In this document: positions 7,914 through 15,885 of the stretch, one piece after another
How the letters are laid out: every line of letters starts with the position of its first letter
How positions within the stretch are numbered: position 1 is the first letter of the stretch
Assembly (NCBI GenBank): GCA_021325635.1
Contig: JAJPGV010000021.1
Span: 1-54,656 of the forward strand
Direction of reading: 5' to 3'
DNA length: 54,656 bases
Source of the DNA: Chloroflexota bacterium
Lineage (GTDB): Bacteria; Chloroflexota; JAJPGV01
Made by a program: the position numbers and the translations under genes
The notes under the pieces: model-generated
What the model saw: the letters and a program-made list of their open reading frames with translations, nothing else
What the model was told of the DNA's origin: nothing
Database searches by the model: none

Positions 7914-8767
7914 ACGCGGCCGTGTCGCGCTACGTCATGGCCAGCGGCGTGCGCACGCACTATTTGGAGGCCGGCCAGGGCGAGCCCCTGATCCTGATCC
8001 ACAGCGGCGAGTTCGGCGGCCGGGCGGAGCTCTCGTGGCGCCACAACATCGATGCGCTCTCCGAGCGCTTTCACGTCTACGCGGTGGACGTGGTCGGCTT
8101 TGGGCGAACCGACAAGCTGGTGAGCTTTTCGGACCAGGCCGGCTTTCGCGTTCGCCACATTCGCGCCTTCATGGACGCGCTGTGCATCGATTCCGCACAC
8201 TTCATGGGCAACTCCTTCGGCGGCTCGCTGATCCTCACTGTCGCTGCCGCGCCCAGGCCGGCCTGGAACATCCGGACGATCGTGGCTTCCAGCGGAGGTG
8301 GTTTCGCGCCGGACAACGACGCTCGTAAGGTGCTGACGCACTACGACGGGTCACGCGAGGGCATGCGCGAGATCCTCAAAGTGCTGTTCTACGACTCGCG
8401 CTGGTGGTCCGATGAGCTGGTCGACGAGCGCTGGCGGGCGGCGATGGAGCCTGGTGCGTGGGAAGCTGTGGCCGCCTCCCGTCTCGCTCCGCCGGGCAAG
8501 GTCAAGGGGTTCGGCTCGGAGCGCGGCGACCCGGCCAACATCAAGGTGCCGGTGCTTATCGTCGGCGGGGACCGGGACCTGCTCCGAGAGCCAGGCTGCT
8601 GGCCGGCCCTACACGCTCGCATCCCCGGCTCGGAGATGAAGATCTTCTCGCCCGCGCGGCACTGTCCGCACATTGAGTTCGCCGACGACTTCAACAGGCT
8701 GGCCCTCGACTTCCTCGCGCGGCATGCTCAGCCCTCTCCCGTCGCCACTCATGGTGGGGCCCCCTAA
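7910..8767 (+). CDS. Alpha/beta hydrolase (meta-cleavage hydrolase-like)
   Basis: 285 residues from GTG 7910, overlapping the regulator stop by 4 bp. The fold is complete: LIHSGEFGGRAELSW (oxyanion region), AVDVVGFGRTDK, the nucleophile elbow MGNSFGGSL with Ser, the acid in IVGGDRDLLREP, and the catalytic His in ARHCPHIEFADDF. The GNSFGG elbow and overall length resemble C-C bond hydrolases acting on ring-fission products, which would suit an aromatic pathway. This substrate assignment is inference. The stop TAA lies at the start of a C-rich repeat. Confidence 0.82.
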   Translation: MNAAVSRYVMASGVRTHYLEAGQGEPLILIHSGEFGGRAELSWRHNIDALSERFHVYAVDVVGFGRTDKLVSFSDQAGFRVRHIRAFMDALCIDSAHFMGNSFGGSLILTVAAAPRPAWNIRTIVASSGGGFAPDNDARKVLTHYDGSREGMREILKVLFYDSRWWSDELVDERWRAAMEPGAWEAVAASRLAPPGKVKGFGSERGDPANIKVPVLIVGGDRDLLREPGCWPALHARIPGSEMKIFSPARHCPHIEFADDFNRLALDFLARHAQPSPVATHGGAP

Positions 8768-8820
8768 CTCCTGACCCCTATCCCCCATCCCCTGATCCCT
8801 ATCCCCTGGCCCCCCTTCCC
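8764..8820. repeat. C-rich short repeat (CCCCTA/CCCCTGA type)
   Basis: Directly at the hydrolase stop the + strand runs as imperfect units of CCCCTA, CCCCCAT, CCCCTGAT and CCCTAT, with C-runs spaced about every 7 bases. It resembles heptanucleotide short tandem repeats described in filamentous cyanobacteria. It shares C-rich-on-plus polarity with the other arrays here but diverges in unit sequence. Confidence 0.7.
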
Positions 8821-8862
8821 GTTGTATCCTCGTAACGAAGCCCGTTAGCTGGAGGTCCTGAG

Positions 8863-10266
8863 CTGATCGAGAAAGACGTCGCCGTCATAGGCGCCGGCCC
8901 GGGAGGGTACGTCGCGGCGATCCGCGCGGCTCAGCTCGGCGCCAGCGTGGTGTGTATCGAGAAGGAATACATCGGCGGCGTGTGCCTGAACGTCGGCTGC
9001 ATTCCGACCAAGGCGCTCATTCGCAGCGCGGAGCTGTTTGCCACTATGCGGCACGCCGAGCGCTACGGCATCAAGGCCGACAACGTTGCCGTTGACTATC
9101 CGGCCATGGTCAAGCGCGAGCAGACGATCGTGAAGCGGCTCGTTGCCGGCGTGGGCGCGCTCTTCAAGAGCAATGGCGTCGAATCGCTCATGGGCTATGC
9201 CAGGCTCAACGCCGACAGGTCCGTCACGGTCAAGCTCAACGACGGCGGCGACGAGACGGTGAAGGCCCGCAGTGTGATCGTCGCTACCGGATCGTCGCCC
9301 AGCCGTCCTCCGCTGCCCGGCATGGATCTGCCTGGCGTCATCGACTCCACCGGCGCGCTGCAGCTCGACCAGGTCCCTTCCCGCCTGACGATCGTGGGCG
9401 GCGGCGTGATCGGCGTCGAGTTCGGCTGCATGTTCGCCAACCTTGGCTCACAGGTAACCATCATCGAGATGCTGCCCAGCATCATCGCCAACGAAGACGC
9501 CGACGTCATCAAGGCGGTGGATGCCGATCTGAAGAAGCTGGGAGTGACCATCCTGGTCGACACCCAGCTGAAAGAGATCAGAGCCAGCGGCGCCGCTCAG
9601 GTGTGCGTCGTGGAAACTGCGGGCGGCAGCAAGGAGATCGAAGGCGACTGCACGCTGGTGGCCACCGGCCGCTCGCCCAATACCAGGGACCTGGGCCTCG
9701 AAGCGCTGGGCGTCGTGCTCAACCGCGGCTGGGTCACGGTCGACGACGACATGCGCACCAACGTCGACGGCGTGTATGCCGTGGGCGACGTCAACGGGCG
9801 CAGCCTGCTGGCCCACGCGGGGTTTGCCCAAGGCGTTCGGGCGGCCGAGACGATCGCTGGGCAGCGCTCCAACCAGGACGTCAGCCTGGTCCCGCGCTGC
9901 GTCTACACCATCCCTGAGATCGCCGCCGTGGGCATGACCGAGAAAGAGGCGCGCGATGCCGGCAAGCAGGTCAAGGTGGGCCGCTTCCCTTTCAGCGCCA
10001 ACGGCAAGGCGATGTGCGTGGGAGAATCCACGGGCTTCGTCAAGATCGTGGCCGACGCGGCCTACGGCGAGATCCTTGGCGTCCACATCTACGGCCACGA
10101 GGCCAGCTCGCTGATCATGGAAGGCGTGCTGGGCATGCGGCTGGAAGCGGGGGTCGAGGACGTCTACACCACCATCCATCCGCACCCCACGCTCACCGAA
10201 GCATTTGCTGAGGCGGCCCTGTCGGTGGACGGTATCGCGCTGCACTGGCCCAAGGCGGGTGGCTAG
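8863..10266 (+). CDS. lpdA: Dihydrolipoamide dehydrogenase (non-ATG start)
   Basis: 467 residues from CTG 8863. The frame is closed by TAA 8833-8835, and no ATG, GTG or TTG occurs before GTG 8947, which would remove the FAD-binding VIGAGPGGYVAA. GGAGG at 8851-8855 sits 7 nt before CTG and 10 nt before ATC 8866, so one of these is the likely start. Features include the redox disulfide CLNVGC (C41, C46), a second nucleotide-binding GGGVIGVEFG, the GVYAVGDV FAD loop, and the catalytic HPHPTLTE (about 439-446). The enzyme is the E3 of 2-oxoacid dehydrogenases or the glycine cleavage system, reoxidising lipoamide with NAD+. No E1 or E2 gene is nearby. Confidence 0.9.
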   Translation: MIEKDVAVIGAGPGGYVAAIRAAQLGASVVCIEKEYIGGVCLNVGCIPTKALIRSAELFATMRHAERYGIKADNVAVDYPAMVKREQTIVKRLVAGVGALFKSNGVESLMGYARLNADRSVTVKLNDGGDETVKARSVIVATGSSPSRPPLPGMDLPGVIDSTGALQLDQVPSRLTIVGGGVIGVEFGCMFANLGSQVTIIEMLPSIIANEDADVIKAVDADLKKLGVTILVDTQLKEIRASGAAQVCVVETAGGSKEIEGDCTLVATGRSPNTRDLGLEALGVVLNRGWVTVDDDMRTNVDGVYAVGDVNGRSLLAHAGFAQGVRAAETIAGQRSNQDVSLVPRCVYTIPEIAAVGMTEKEARDAGKQVKVGRFPFSANGKAMCVGESTGFVKIVADAAYGEILGVHIYGHEASSLIMEGVLGMRLEAGVEDVYTTIHPHPTLTEAFAEAALSVDGIALHWPKAGG

Positions 10267-10371
10267 CCGTGGCTGAGCGCATCCGGGCGATCGCAGGCTG
10301 CTCGGCTGGTCCCGGTCTTGCGGGATGGCCGGAGGCGCACATCTAGGATTCATCGAACAACCAGCAACGCC

Positions 10372-11454
10372 GTGGAAGAGATCACCGACCGCAAGGCCGA
10401 ACACATCACCATCTCGACAGCGCACGACGTTGAGCCGTCCATGGCCGCGTCCTGGGCGGACGTGGCGCTGATCCACAACTGCTTGCCGGAGATCGACCTG
10501 GACGACGTCGATCTGTCCGTCGAGTTCCTGGGCCGCCGCCTGGCCGCCCCGCTGCTGATCTCGTCGATGACCGGCGGCCACGCCCTGGCTCGTTCCATCA
10601 ATGCCGTGCTGGCCCAAGTGGCCGAGCGCTTTGGGCTGGCCATGGGCGTGGGCAGCCAGCGGGCCTTCGTGAAAGACGCCTCCCTGGCCGATACCTACGC
10701 GATAGTCCGCGAAGTCGCGCCCACGGCCTTCATGGTGGCCAACGTCGGCGCTCCGCAGCTCATCCCGCAGGGCGAGGCGCCGCCGCTCACGCTGGAGGAG
10801 GTCCGCAGCGCTGTCGCGCTGGTGCAGGCCGATGCCCTGGCCATCCACCTCAACTACCTGCAGGAGATGATCCAGCCGGAGGGCGACACCCGGGCTCGTG
10901 GCGTGCTGCGGGCAATCAGGGAGGTGGCGTCGGCTGCCGGCGTGCCGGTCATCGCCAAGGAGACAGGCGCCGGCATGGCCCGGCCGCAGGCGCAGCAGCT
11001 CAAAGAGGCCGGCGTCGACGCCCTGGACGTGGGTGGCCTCGGCGGAACGAGCTTTGCCATCGTCGAAGCCCAGCGGGCGCGCCTGCGCGATCGCCACAGC
11101 AAGGCCGACCTGGGCGAGCTGTTCTCCGGCTGGGGCATCCCCACCATGGTCTCGATCCCGCTGGCCGCGCGGACCGGGCTGCCGGTCATCGGCAGCGGCG
11201 GCATCCGCAACGGGCTGGACGCGGCGCGGGCGCTGGCGCTGGGTGCCAGCCTGGTGGGCATTGCGCGGCCGCTGCTGATCGTGGCCCAGCAGGGTGTGGA
11301 GGCCACGGCTGCCTGGGTCGAGCGCTTCCTGGAGGAGCTGAGGACCGCGCTGTTCCTCACCGGCTCAACACGCCCTTCCGCCCTTCAGGGCCGTGCCATC
11401 GTCGCGGGTCGTACCAGGGAGTGGCTCAGCCAGCTGGAAGCGCCGCCCGCCTAG
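10372..11454 (+). CDS. fni: Type 2 isopentenyl-diphosphate delta-isomerase
   Basis: 360 residues from GTG 10372 ([12 protein letters not shown]), the position where type 2 enzymes normally begin. TTG 10318 would add 18 residues not typical of the family. FMN-binding TIM-barrel motifs are present: [71 protein letters not shown]. The enzyme interconverts IPP and DMAPP using reduced FMN and Mg2+ for isoprenoid synthesis. The ribosome-binding site is weak. The 105 bp between lpdA and this gene show no other feature. Confidence 0.9.
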   Translation: MEEITDRKAEHITISTAHDVEPSMAASWADVALIHNCLPEIDLDDVDLSVEFLGRRLAAPLLISSMTGGHALARSINAVLAQVAERFGLAMGVGSQRAFVKDASLADTYAIVREVAPTAFMVANVGAPQLIPQGEAPPLTLEEVRSAVALVQADALAIHLNYLQEMIQPEGDTRARGVLRAIREVASAAGVPVIAKETGAGMARPQAQQLKEAGVDALDVGGLGGTSFAIVEAQRARLRDRHSKADLGELFSGWGIPTMVSIPLAARTGLPVIGSGGIRNGLDAARALALGASLVGIARPLLIVAQQGVEATAAWVERFLEELRTALFLTGSTRPSALQGRAIVAGRTREWLSQLEAPPA

Positions 11455-11485
11455 CGTCGCGAGGCCATGGGCCAAGCCAAAGAAG

Positions 11486-11496
11486 CGTGCTAGAAT
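11486..11496 (+). promoter_or_regulatory. Extended -10 promoter of rplU-rpmA
   Basis: TAGAAT at 11491-11496 is preceded by TGC, an extended -10 pattern. Only 8 bases separate it from the GTG start of rplU, and no Shine-Dalgarno sequence fits between. The transcript would therefore begin at or within a few bases of the start codon (leaderless). Confidence 0.55.
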
Positions 11497-11504
11497 CTCC
11501 CTTC

Positions 11505-11819
11505 GTGCGTTACGCAGTCGTGAAAACTGGCGGGAAGCAGTACACCGTGTCCGCCGGGCAGGTGGTCGAGGTGGAGAAGCTGGACGCGCCCGCGGGCAGC
11601 GAGATCGAGCTGCGCGAGGTCTTGATGGTGTCCGACGAGGGCGTCGTGAAGGCCGGCCGGCCGCTGGTGGAGGGTGCCCGCGTGGTAGCCCGCGTCCTGG
11701 CCCAGGATCGCGACCGCAAGATCGTGGTGTTCAAGTACAAGCCCAAGAAGCGCTACCGGCGGACGACTGGTCATCGCCAGTCCATTACCCGGCTGGCGAT
11801 CAAGGAGATCGCGCTCTAA
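11505..11819 (+). CDS. rplU: 50S ribosomal protein L21
   Basis: 104 residues from GTG 11505 ([18 protein letters not shown]), the normal L21 N-terminus. The longer frame from 11421 would add 28 residues absent from the family and overlap the isomerase gene. The L21 signature [28 protein letters not shown] ends the protein. L21 binds 23S rRNA in the large subunit. It is followed after 3 bp by rpmA, the usual pair. Initiation looks leaderless because TAGAAT lies only 8 nt upstream. Confidence 0.95.
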   Translation: MRYAVVKTGGKQYTVSAGQVVEVEKLDAPAGSEIELREVLMVSDEGVVKAGRPLVEGARVVARVLAQDRDRKIVVFKYKPKKRYRRTTGHRQSITRLAIKEIAL

Positions 11820-11822
11820 GCC

Positions 11823-12089
11823 ATGGCACACAAGAAGGGCGGCGGCAGCACCAAGAACGGACGCGACAGCAAACCGAAGATGCTGGGCGTCAAGCTCTAC
11901 GATGGCCAGGCCGTGCGGCCGGGCGGCATCATCGTGCGCCAGCGCGGCACGCGTATCAAGCCGGGTAACAACGTTGGCTGCGGCCGCGACCATACGCTGT
12001 TCGCGCTGATCGAAGGCCGGGTGAAGTTCGAGCACTACCACCACGATCAGAAGCAAGTGAGCGTGTACCAGGAAGCGGCCGCGTCCTAG
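11823..12089 (+). CDS. rpmA: 50S ribosomal protein L27
   Basis: 88 residues from ATG 11823, 3 bp after rplU. The start [24 protein letters not shown] is the classic L27 N-terminus whose tail reaches the peptidyl-transferase centre, followed by [37 protein letters not shown]. There is no extra N-terminal cleavage peptide of the Firmicutes type. A strong intrinsic terminator ends the unit. The obgE gene often found downstream is absent. Confidence 0.96.
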   Translation: MAHKKGGGSTKNGRDSKPKMLGVKLYDGQAVRPGGIIVRQRGTRIKPGNNVGCGRDHTLFALIEGRVKFEHYHHDQKQVSVYQEAAAS

Positions 12090-12111
12090 CCCAGCGTCCC
12101 GGCAGTCGATG

Positions 12112-12138
12112 AAGCCTCGCCATGCAGCGAGGCTTTTT
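12112..12138 (+). terminator. Intrinsic terminator of rplU-rpmA
   Basis: A perfect 9-bp stem, AAGCCTCGC (12112-12120) with GCGAGGCTT (12127-12135), encloses a CATGCA loop and runs into a T-stretch ending at 12138, 22 bp after the rpmA stop. It is the only hairpin in the window with a proper T-tract that I found. Confidence 0.9.
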
Positions 12139-12179
12139 GGTTATCTGCGTACCATGCTGAGAGCCACTACCCTATAGCC

Positions 12180-13247
12180 GTGACGATAAGCAGCTGGACG
12201 CGCGCGCTGGTCGTGTCCGCGACCATCATCCTGGTCGGGATCATCGTCATGGGCGTCATCTGGCTGCTGCTTCGGGTGGGCCAGATCGTGCTGCTGGTGC
12301 TGTTGGGTGGCCTGCTGGCGGTCGTGTTGATGCCCTTCGTCGACATGCTCGATCGGCGCCGGTCTATTCCACGGCCACTGGCGGTGCTGATCGCGTACGT
12401 GCTGCTGGCCCTGGTGTTTGGCGGCATCGTCTACCTGATCGTCCCACCCCTCCTGGCTCAGGGCAACCAGCTGGCCCAAGGCCTGCCCGACATCGTGCAG
12501 TCCCTGGTGGGACCGAATTCTCTGCTGACCCGAACCCTCGAAGGGCTGGGTATCAGCCCGTCCGTGGCCGGGCTTGGGGGCGTGAGCTCGCAGGTGCAGG
12601 AGGTGGTGAAGGCGGTGGTCAGCAATGCCGCCACCATCGTCCGCGACGTTACCACCATCGCCGTCGGCTTCATCGTCATCCTGGTGATTGCGTTCTATCT
12701 GCTCAACGAGGGCCACCGCTTTCAGGCCGGGCTGCGCCAGGTGATTCCGCCGCAGCATCGCGAGTGGGCGGAGTTCCTGCAGGACTCCTTGGTAAATGCT
12801 GTTGCCGGCTACGTCCGCGCGCAGCTCACGGTGGCGCTGATGGTCGGCGTGCTGGCCGGCCTGGCGGCTTCGCTGATAGGGGTGAGGTTCCCGCTCATCA
12901 TCGGGCTGCTGGCCGGGCTGCTGGAGCTGATCCCTTTCTTCGGCCCAACCATCGGCGCCATTCCCGCGGTGGTCATCGCCATCTTCCAGGGTCCCTGGCT
13001 GCGCGTTGGCCTCATTGTGGCGGCCTTCGTGGTCATCCAGCAGATCGAAAGCAACATCGTGGGGCCGCGCATCATGGCCCGCCGGGTGGGCGTACACCCG
13101 CTGCTCGTCATCATCTCGGTGCTCGCGGGCATCGAGCTCGCCGGCATCTGGGGCGCGGTGTTCGCCGTCCCCACCGTGGCCGTGCTGGTCACGATCTGCC
13201 AGCGTATCTACCAGGCTAACCGCGAGGAGCAGGACGTGGCGGCGTGA
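12180..13247 (+). CDS. AI-2E family transporter (PerM/YdiK-like permease)
   Basis: 355 residues from GTG 12180. The protein is highly hydrophobic with about eight membrane segments: a pair near residues 8-60, one near 65-85 (PLAVLIAYVLLALVFGGIVYLIVPPLL), a soluble stretch, one near 155-175, and a C-terminal cluster with the family-typical PLIIGLLAGLLELIPFFGPTIGAIPAVVIAI and VGPRIMARRVGVHPLLVIISVLAGIELAGIWG. Relatives include TqsA and sodium/proton exchangers, so autoinducer export is only one possibility. It is convergent with infC, 13 bp apart. Confidence 0.88.
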   Translation: MTISSWTRALVVSATIILVGIIVMGVIWLLLRVGQIVLLVLLGGLLAVVLMPFVDMLDRRRSIPRPLAVLIAYVLLALVFGGIVYLIVPPLLAQGNQLAQGLPDIVQSLVGPNSLLTRTLEGLGISPSVAGLGGVSSQVQEVVKAVVSNAATIVRDVTTIAVGFIVILVIAFYLLNEGHRFQAGLRQVIPPQHREWAEFLQDSLVNAVAGYVRAQLTVALMVGVLAGLAASLIGVRFPLIIGLLAGLLELIPFFGPTIGAIPAVVIAIFQGPWLRVGLIVAAFVVIQQIESNIVGPRIMARRVGVHPLLVIISVLAGIELAGIWGAVFAVPTVAVLVTICQRIYQANREEQDVAA

Positions 13248-13260
13248 TGCTTGCCGCCGG

Positions 13261-13911
13261 TTAGGCGGGCGTGGGGACCTTGACGTCCTCGCGCTGAACC
13301 GCCAGCGCCTGCACGGCCGGCGCCCCCACTGGGGCAGCCGCGGCCCCTGCTTCCGGCGGCCGGCCAGTGACCGCGGTAGGAGTGGCGGGCGGCTTCAGCA
13401 GCGCCTTACCGGGCGCGACGATCATGCTCATCGAGCGCGCTTCCAGCACCGGCGGCTTCTCCACCGCAGCGTGCGCTTTGAGGTCCTCGGCTACCTGGTT
13501 CAGCAGGTTCCTGGCCAGCTCAGGGTGAGCTATTTCCCGCCCGCGGAAGCGAACGGTGGCCTTGACCTTGTCACCCTCTTCCAGGAACTGCCGGATGCGC
13601 TTGGTCTTGAACAGCCGGTCGTGCTGGTTAACGTTCGGCCTGAACCAGATCTCCTTGAGCACCAGCTGCTTCTGCCCTTTGCGAGCTTCGCGCTCGCGCT
13701 TGGTCTGCTCGTACTTGAAGCGGCCGTAGTCGAGCAGCTTGCAGACTGGGGGATTGGCGTTGGGAGCGACTTCTACGAGGTCGAGATTTCGGGACTCCGC
13801 CAGCCTCAGCGCATCCTCAATGCGGACCACCCCAAGCTGTCCTCCGCGGTCGTCCACCAAGCGCACTTCACGAGCGTTGATCTTCTCGTTCGTTCGCAGC
13901 TCTTTGCTTAT
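13261..13911 (-). CDS. infC: Translation initiation factor IF-3 (ATA start)
   Basis: 216 residues from ATA 13911 on the complement. The N-terminus reads (M)SKELRTNEKINAREVRLVDDRGGQLG, as in IF-3. An in-frame TGA lies upstream and no ATG, GTG or TTG occurs until GTG 13866, which would cut off conserved residues. A GAGGAG ribosome-binding site sits 9 nt before ATA. Then come the IF3-N domain (EALRLAESRNLDLVEVAPNANPPVCKLLDYGRFKYE), the linker and the IF3-C domain (KEIWFRPNVNQHD, FRGREIAHPELA). A ~35-residue Ala/Pro-rich tail is extra. infC in other bacteria uses rare AUU-type starts for autoregulation. The usual rpmI-rplT partners are absent. Confidence 0.95.
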   Translation of the reverse strand: MSKELRTNEKINAREVRLVDDRGGQLGVVRIEDALRLAESRNLDLVEVAPNANPPVCKLLDYGRFKYEQTKREREARKGQKQLVLKEIWFRPNVNQHDRLFKTKRIRQFLEEGDKVKATVRFRGREIAHPELARNLLNQVAEDLKAHAAVEKPPVLEARSMSMIVAPGKALLKPPATPTAVTGRPPEAGAAAAPVGAPAVQALAVQREDVKVPTPA

Positions 13912-14038
13912 GTTGCAGCGCTCCTCAGGACACGGGAACTGATCGGCTCTTCAGCGCCAAAGTAGCACAGGGTTTTGGTGAAATCAATCCCGATCAGGCC
14001 CCCGGGCGGCAGGTGGGAATGGGCTACGATGGGCTGAC

Positions 14039-14824
14039 ATGTCTGACACTGTCCTCATCGCAAGCGACGGGCCAGTAGCAACCGTAACGCTGAACCGTCC
14101 GGATGTCCGCAACGCCTTCAACCTGGCCATGTGGGAGCGCCTTGCCGCGGGCGTGGAGGCGCTTGCTGCCAGCCGCGAGGTGCGGGTGATCGTCATCAAG
14201 GGCGCCGGCGACAAGGCCTTTGCGGCCGGCGCCGACGTCAACGAGTTCCCCGAGACCCGCTCCACGCTGCTGCAGGCCACCGCCTACAGCCGCACCATTG
14301 CCCGTGCCTTGAGCGCCATCCGGCTGGCGCGCCAGCCGGTCATCGCCATGATCCGCGGCTTCTGCATCGGCGGCGGCTGCGAGCTGGCCTCGGCCTGCGA
14401 TATCCGCATCGGCGCCGAAGATGCGCGGGTGGGTATCACCCCGGCCAAGATCGGGATCATCCTGCCTTATGAGGAGGTCCGCCACTTAACGGGCATTGTC
14501 GGGCCCGGGCTGGCCAAGGAGCTGCTGTTCACCGGCCGCCTCATGGACGCCGCCGAGGCCAAGCAGGCCGGCTATTTGAACCACGTCGTTCCGGTGGAAG
14601 AGCTGGACGGCTTCACGGCGGAATTTGCACGCGGCCTGCTGCAAAACTCCCCGCTCAGCATCGAGGCGGCCAAGCGCGCGGTGAACGCCTGCCTGCCGGG
14701 GCCAGACTCGCGAGTCGTCGCCGATCAGCTGGAGCTGCAGGTCCGACAGGACGCCAGTGGGGATTTCCAGGAGGGCGTGGCGGCCTTCATGCAGAAGCGC
14801 AAGCCTGAGTTCAAGGGCGACTGA
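14039..14824 (+). CDS. Enoyl-CoA hydratase/isomerase family protein
   Basis: 261 residues from ATG 14039. Crotonase motifs: LNRPDVRNAFNLAM, the first oxyanion segment DKAFAAGADVNEF, and MIRGFCIGGGCELASACDIRIGAEDARVGITPAKIGI, with Glu at GGCELA. It ends with the PLSIEAAKRAVNA-type C-terminal helices and LASGDFQEGVAAFMQKRKPEFKG. Length and motifs fit a true short-chain enoyl-CoA hydratase better than the two other crotonases in the window. TACGAT lies 8 bases before ATG and there is no ribosome-binding site, so a leaderless mRNA is likely. It is convergent with the PPOX-like gene. Confidence 0.88.
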   Translation: MSDTVLIASDGPVATVTLNRPDVRNAFNLAMWERLAAGVEALAASREVRVIVIKGAGDKAFAAGADVNEFPETRSTLLQATAYSRTIARALSAIRLARQPVIAMIRGFCIGGGCELASACDIRIGAEDARVGITPAKIGIILPYEEVRHLTGIVGPGLAKELLFTGRLMDAAEAKQAGYLNHVVPVEELDGFTAEFARGLLQNSPLSIEAAKRAVNACLPGPDSRVVADQLELQVRQDASGDFQEGVAAFMQKRKPEFKGD

Positions 14825-14869
14825 TCGTCGCCGAAGGCCCGAGCCAGGGAATGCTGGATCAGCCTGGCG

Positions 14870-15184
14870 CTACAGCCGCCAGCTCACCACGCTGTCCGGA
14901 TCGAGCCGGATCAGCGCTTGGTCCTTGCCCTGCGCGTCGCGCACGATCTGCGCGCTGCCGCGGAGCAGCACGCCACGCTTGCGCTCTCCGTCCACCAGGA
15001 TGCAGATCTTCGGATTGCGGCGGATGTTGCGCATCTTCCGCGAGCCGCCGTCCGTTTCGAATTCAACCGCCCGGCCGTCGAACCGCAAACGCACCGGAGT
15101 GCTGTGCGGAAAGCCGTCCGGGGCGATGGTGCTGACGCGCCCGATGGCCGTCTCGGCCAGGAAGGCGCGTTCGGCGTCGTTCAT
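14870..15184 (-). CDS. PPOX-class (pyridoxamine 5'-phosphate oxidase-like) short protein
   Basis: 104 residues from ATG 15184 (MNDAERAFLAETAIGRVSTIAPDGFPHSTPVRLRF). The split-barrel flavin-binding start is typical of the PPOX/F420-dependent superfamily and continues NIRRNPKICILVDGERKRGVLLRGSAQIV. The protein then passes directly to the usual C-terminal strand ALIRLDPDSVVSWRL. About 25-30 residues found at this point in many homologs are missing, so it may be a minimal or internally deleted member. It follows clpS by 5 bp and is probably co-transcribed. The cofactor (FMN, F420 or haem) is unknown. Confidence 0.75.
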   Translation of the reverse strand: MNDAERAFLAETAIGRVSTIAPDGFPHSTPVRLRFDGRAVEFETDGGSRKMRNIRRNPKICILVDGERKRGVLLRGSAQIVRDAQGKDQALIRLDPDSVVSWRL

Positions 15185-15189
15185 GGCGG

Positions 15190-15480
15190 CTACGCGGCCG
15201 GCTCGATAGTGACCGTGAGCTTGTAGGCCTCGAGGCGTTCGCGGTACATCTCGGCCTGCTCTTTGCGGCAGGTCGCCACCACGCATTTGCCGTGGTTGTG
15301 CACCGTATCGGCCATCTCGTAGCCGCGCTTGAGGGACACGCCAATCACGCGGTTCAGCGCGCGGGCGACTTCATCGAAGGTGTGCACGTCATCGTTGTGG
15401 AGGACGACGTGGTAGGGAGGCAGCAGCTTCTGCAGCAGCTCTTCGTCGAGCGCCAGGTCCGGGACCGTCTCAGCCGGCAT
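15190..15480 (-). CDS. clpS: ATP-dependent Clp protease adaptor ClpS
   Basis: 96 residues from ATG 15480. The ClpS core is plain: PPYHVVLHNDDVHTFDEVARALNRVIGVSLKRGYEMADTVHNHGKCVVATCRKEQAEMYRERLEAYKLTVTIEPA. The HNDD motif and following residues bind the N-terminal residue of N-degron substrates, and the C-terminal strand docks on the ClpA/ClpC N-domain. It delivers N-end-rule substrates to the Clp protease in the cytoplasm. clpA/clpC and clpP are not in the window. Confidence 0.95.
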   Translation of the reverse strand: MPAETVPDLALDEELLQKLLPPYHVVLHNDDVHTFDEVARALNRVIGVSLKRGYEMADTVHNHGKCVVATCRKEQAEMYRERLEAYKLTVTIEPAA

Positions 15481-15540
15481 AGTTTGATTTTGCCGCCGGA
15501 TCCGGCTCCGTCAAGGCCTACGGCTCATCTGTGGCTGAGA

Positions 15541-15882
15541 TCACAGCTCCGGCAGCGCCAGGTCCAGGGCTACTGCGGCCGCAACCAGCAGCACCCAGCC
15601 GCCGGCGGCCAGCGCCTTGTCCGGCGAGCTCAGCAGCGGGATGCGCTGCCGCAGGCCCTTGGCGTCGGCCGCCAGCAGCGCCAGCGCCAGCAGCTCCAGG
15701 CCCTGCACGATGACGCTGCTGCGGCCGATGGCCAGACCTCCGGCCATGAGCGCGCCCGCGAGCGCGTACAGGGGAATGCCGATCGCCGGTTTCCACCACG
15801 GATCTCGCCAGCTCGGAGGCGGGCCCTGCCAGCGCGGCTTGGATGGGCCGGGCGCGGGCTTCGAGCTCGGGGCTTCGGCGAT
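15541..15882 (-). CDS. Small membrane protein ORF in frame after the DUF169 stop
   Basis: Directly after the TAG of the DUF169 gene, in the same frame, 114 sense codons run to TGA 15541. The product has a Pro-rich start (PSSKPAPGPSKPRWQGPPPSWRDPWWKP) and three hydrophobic helices (AIGIPLYALAGALMAGGLAIG; VIVQGLELLALALLAA; ALAAGGWVLLVAAAVALDLAL). The only ATG (15747) lies within helix 1. ATC 15882, with AGGTG 6 nt before it, is a possible start; readthrough of TAG or a sequencing error are alternatives. The function is unknown. Confidence 0.5.
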   Translation of the reverse strand: MAEAPSSKPAPGPSKPRWQGPPPSWRDPWWKPAIGIPLYALAGALMAGGLAIGRSSVIVQGLELLALALLAADAKGLRQRIPLLSSPDKALAAGGWVLLVAAAVALDLALPEL

Positions 15883-15885
15883 CGC

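Noticed and set aside
10267-10371. tRNA or riboswitch in the lpdA-fni gap
   Set aside because: No cloverleaf arms, TTCGA loop or recognisable aptamer core could be found by eye.
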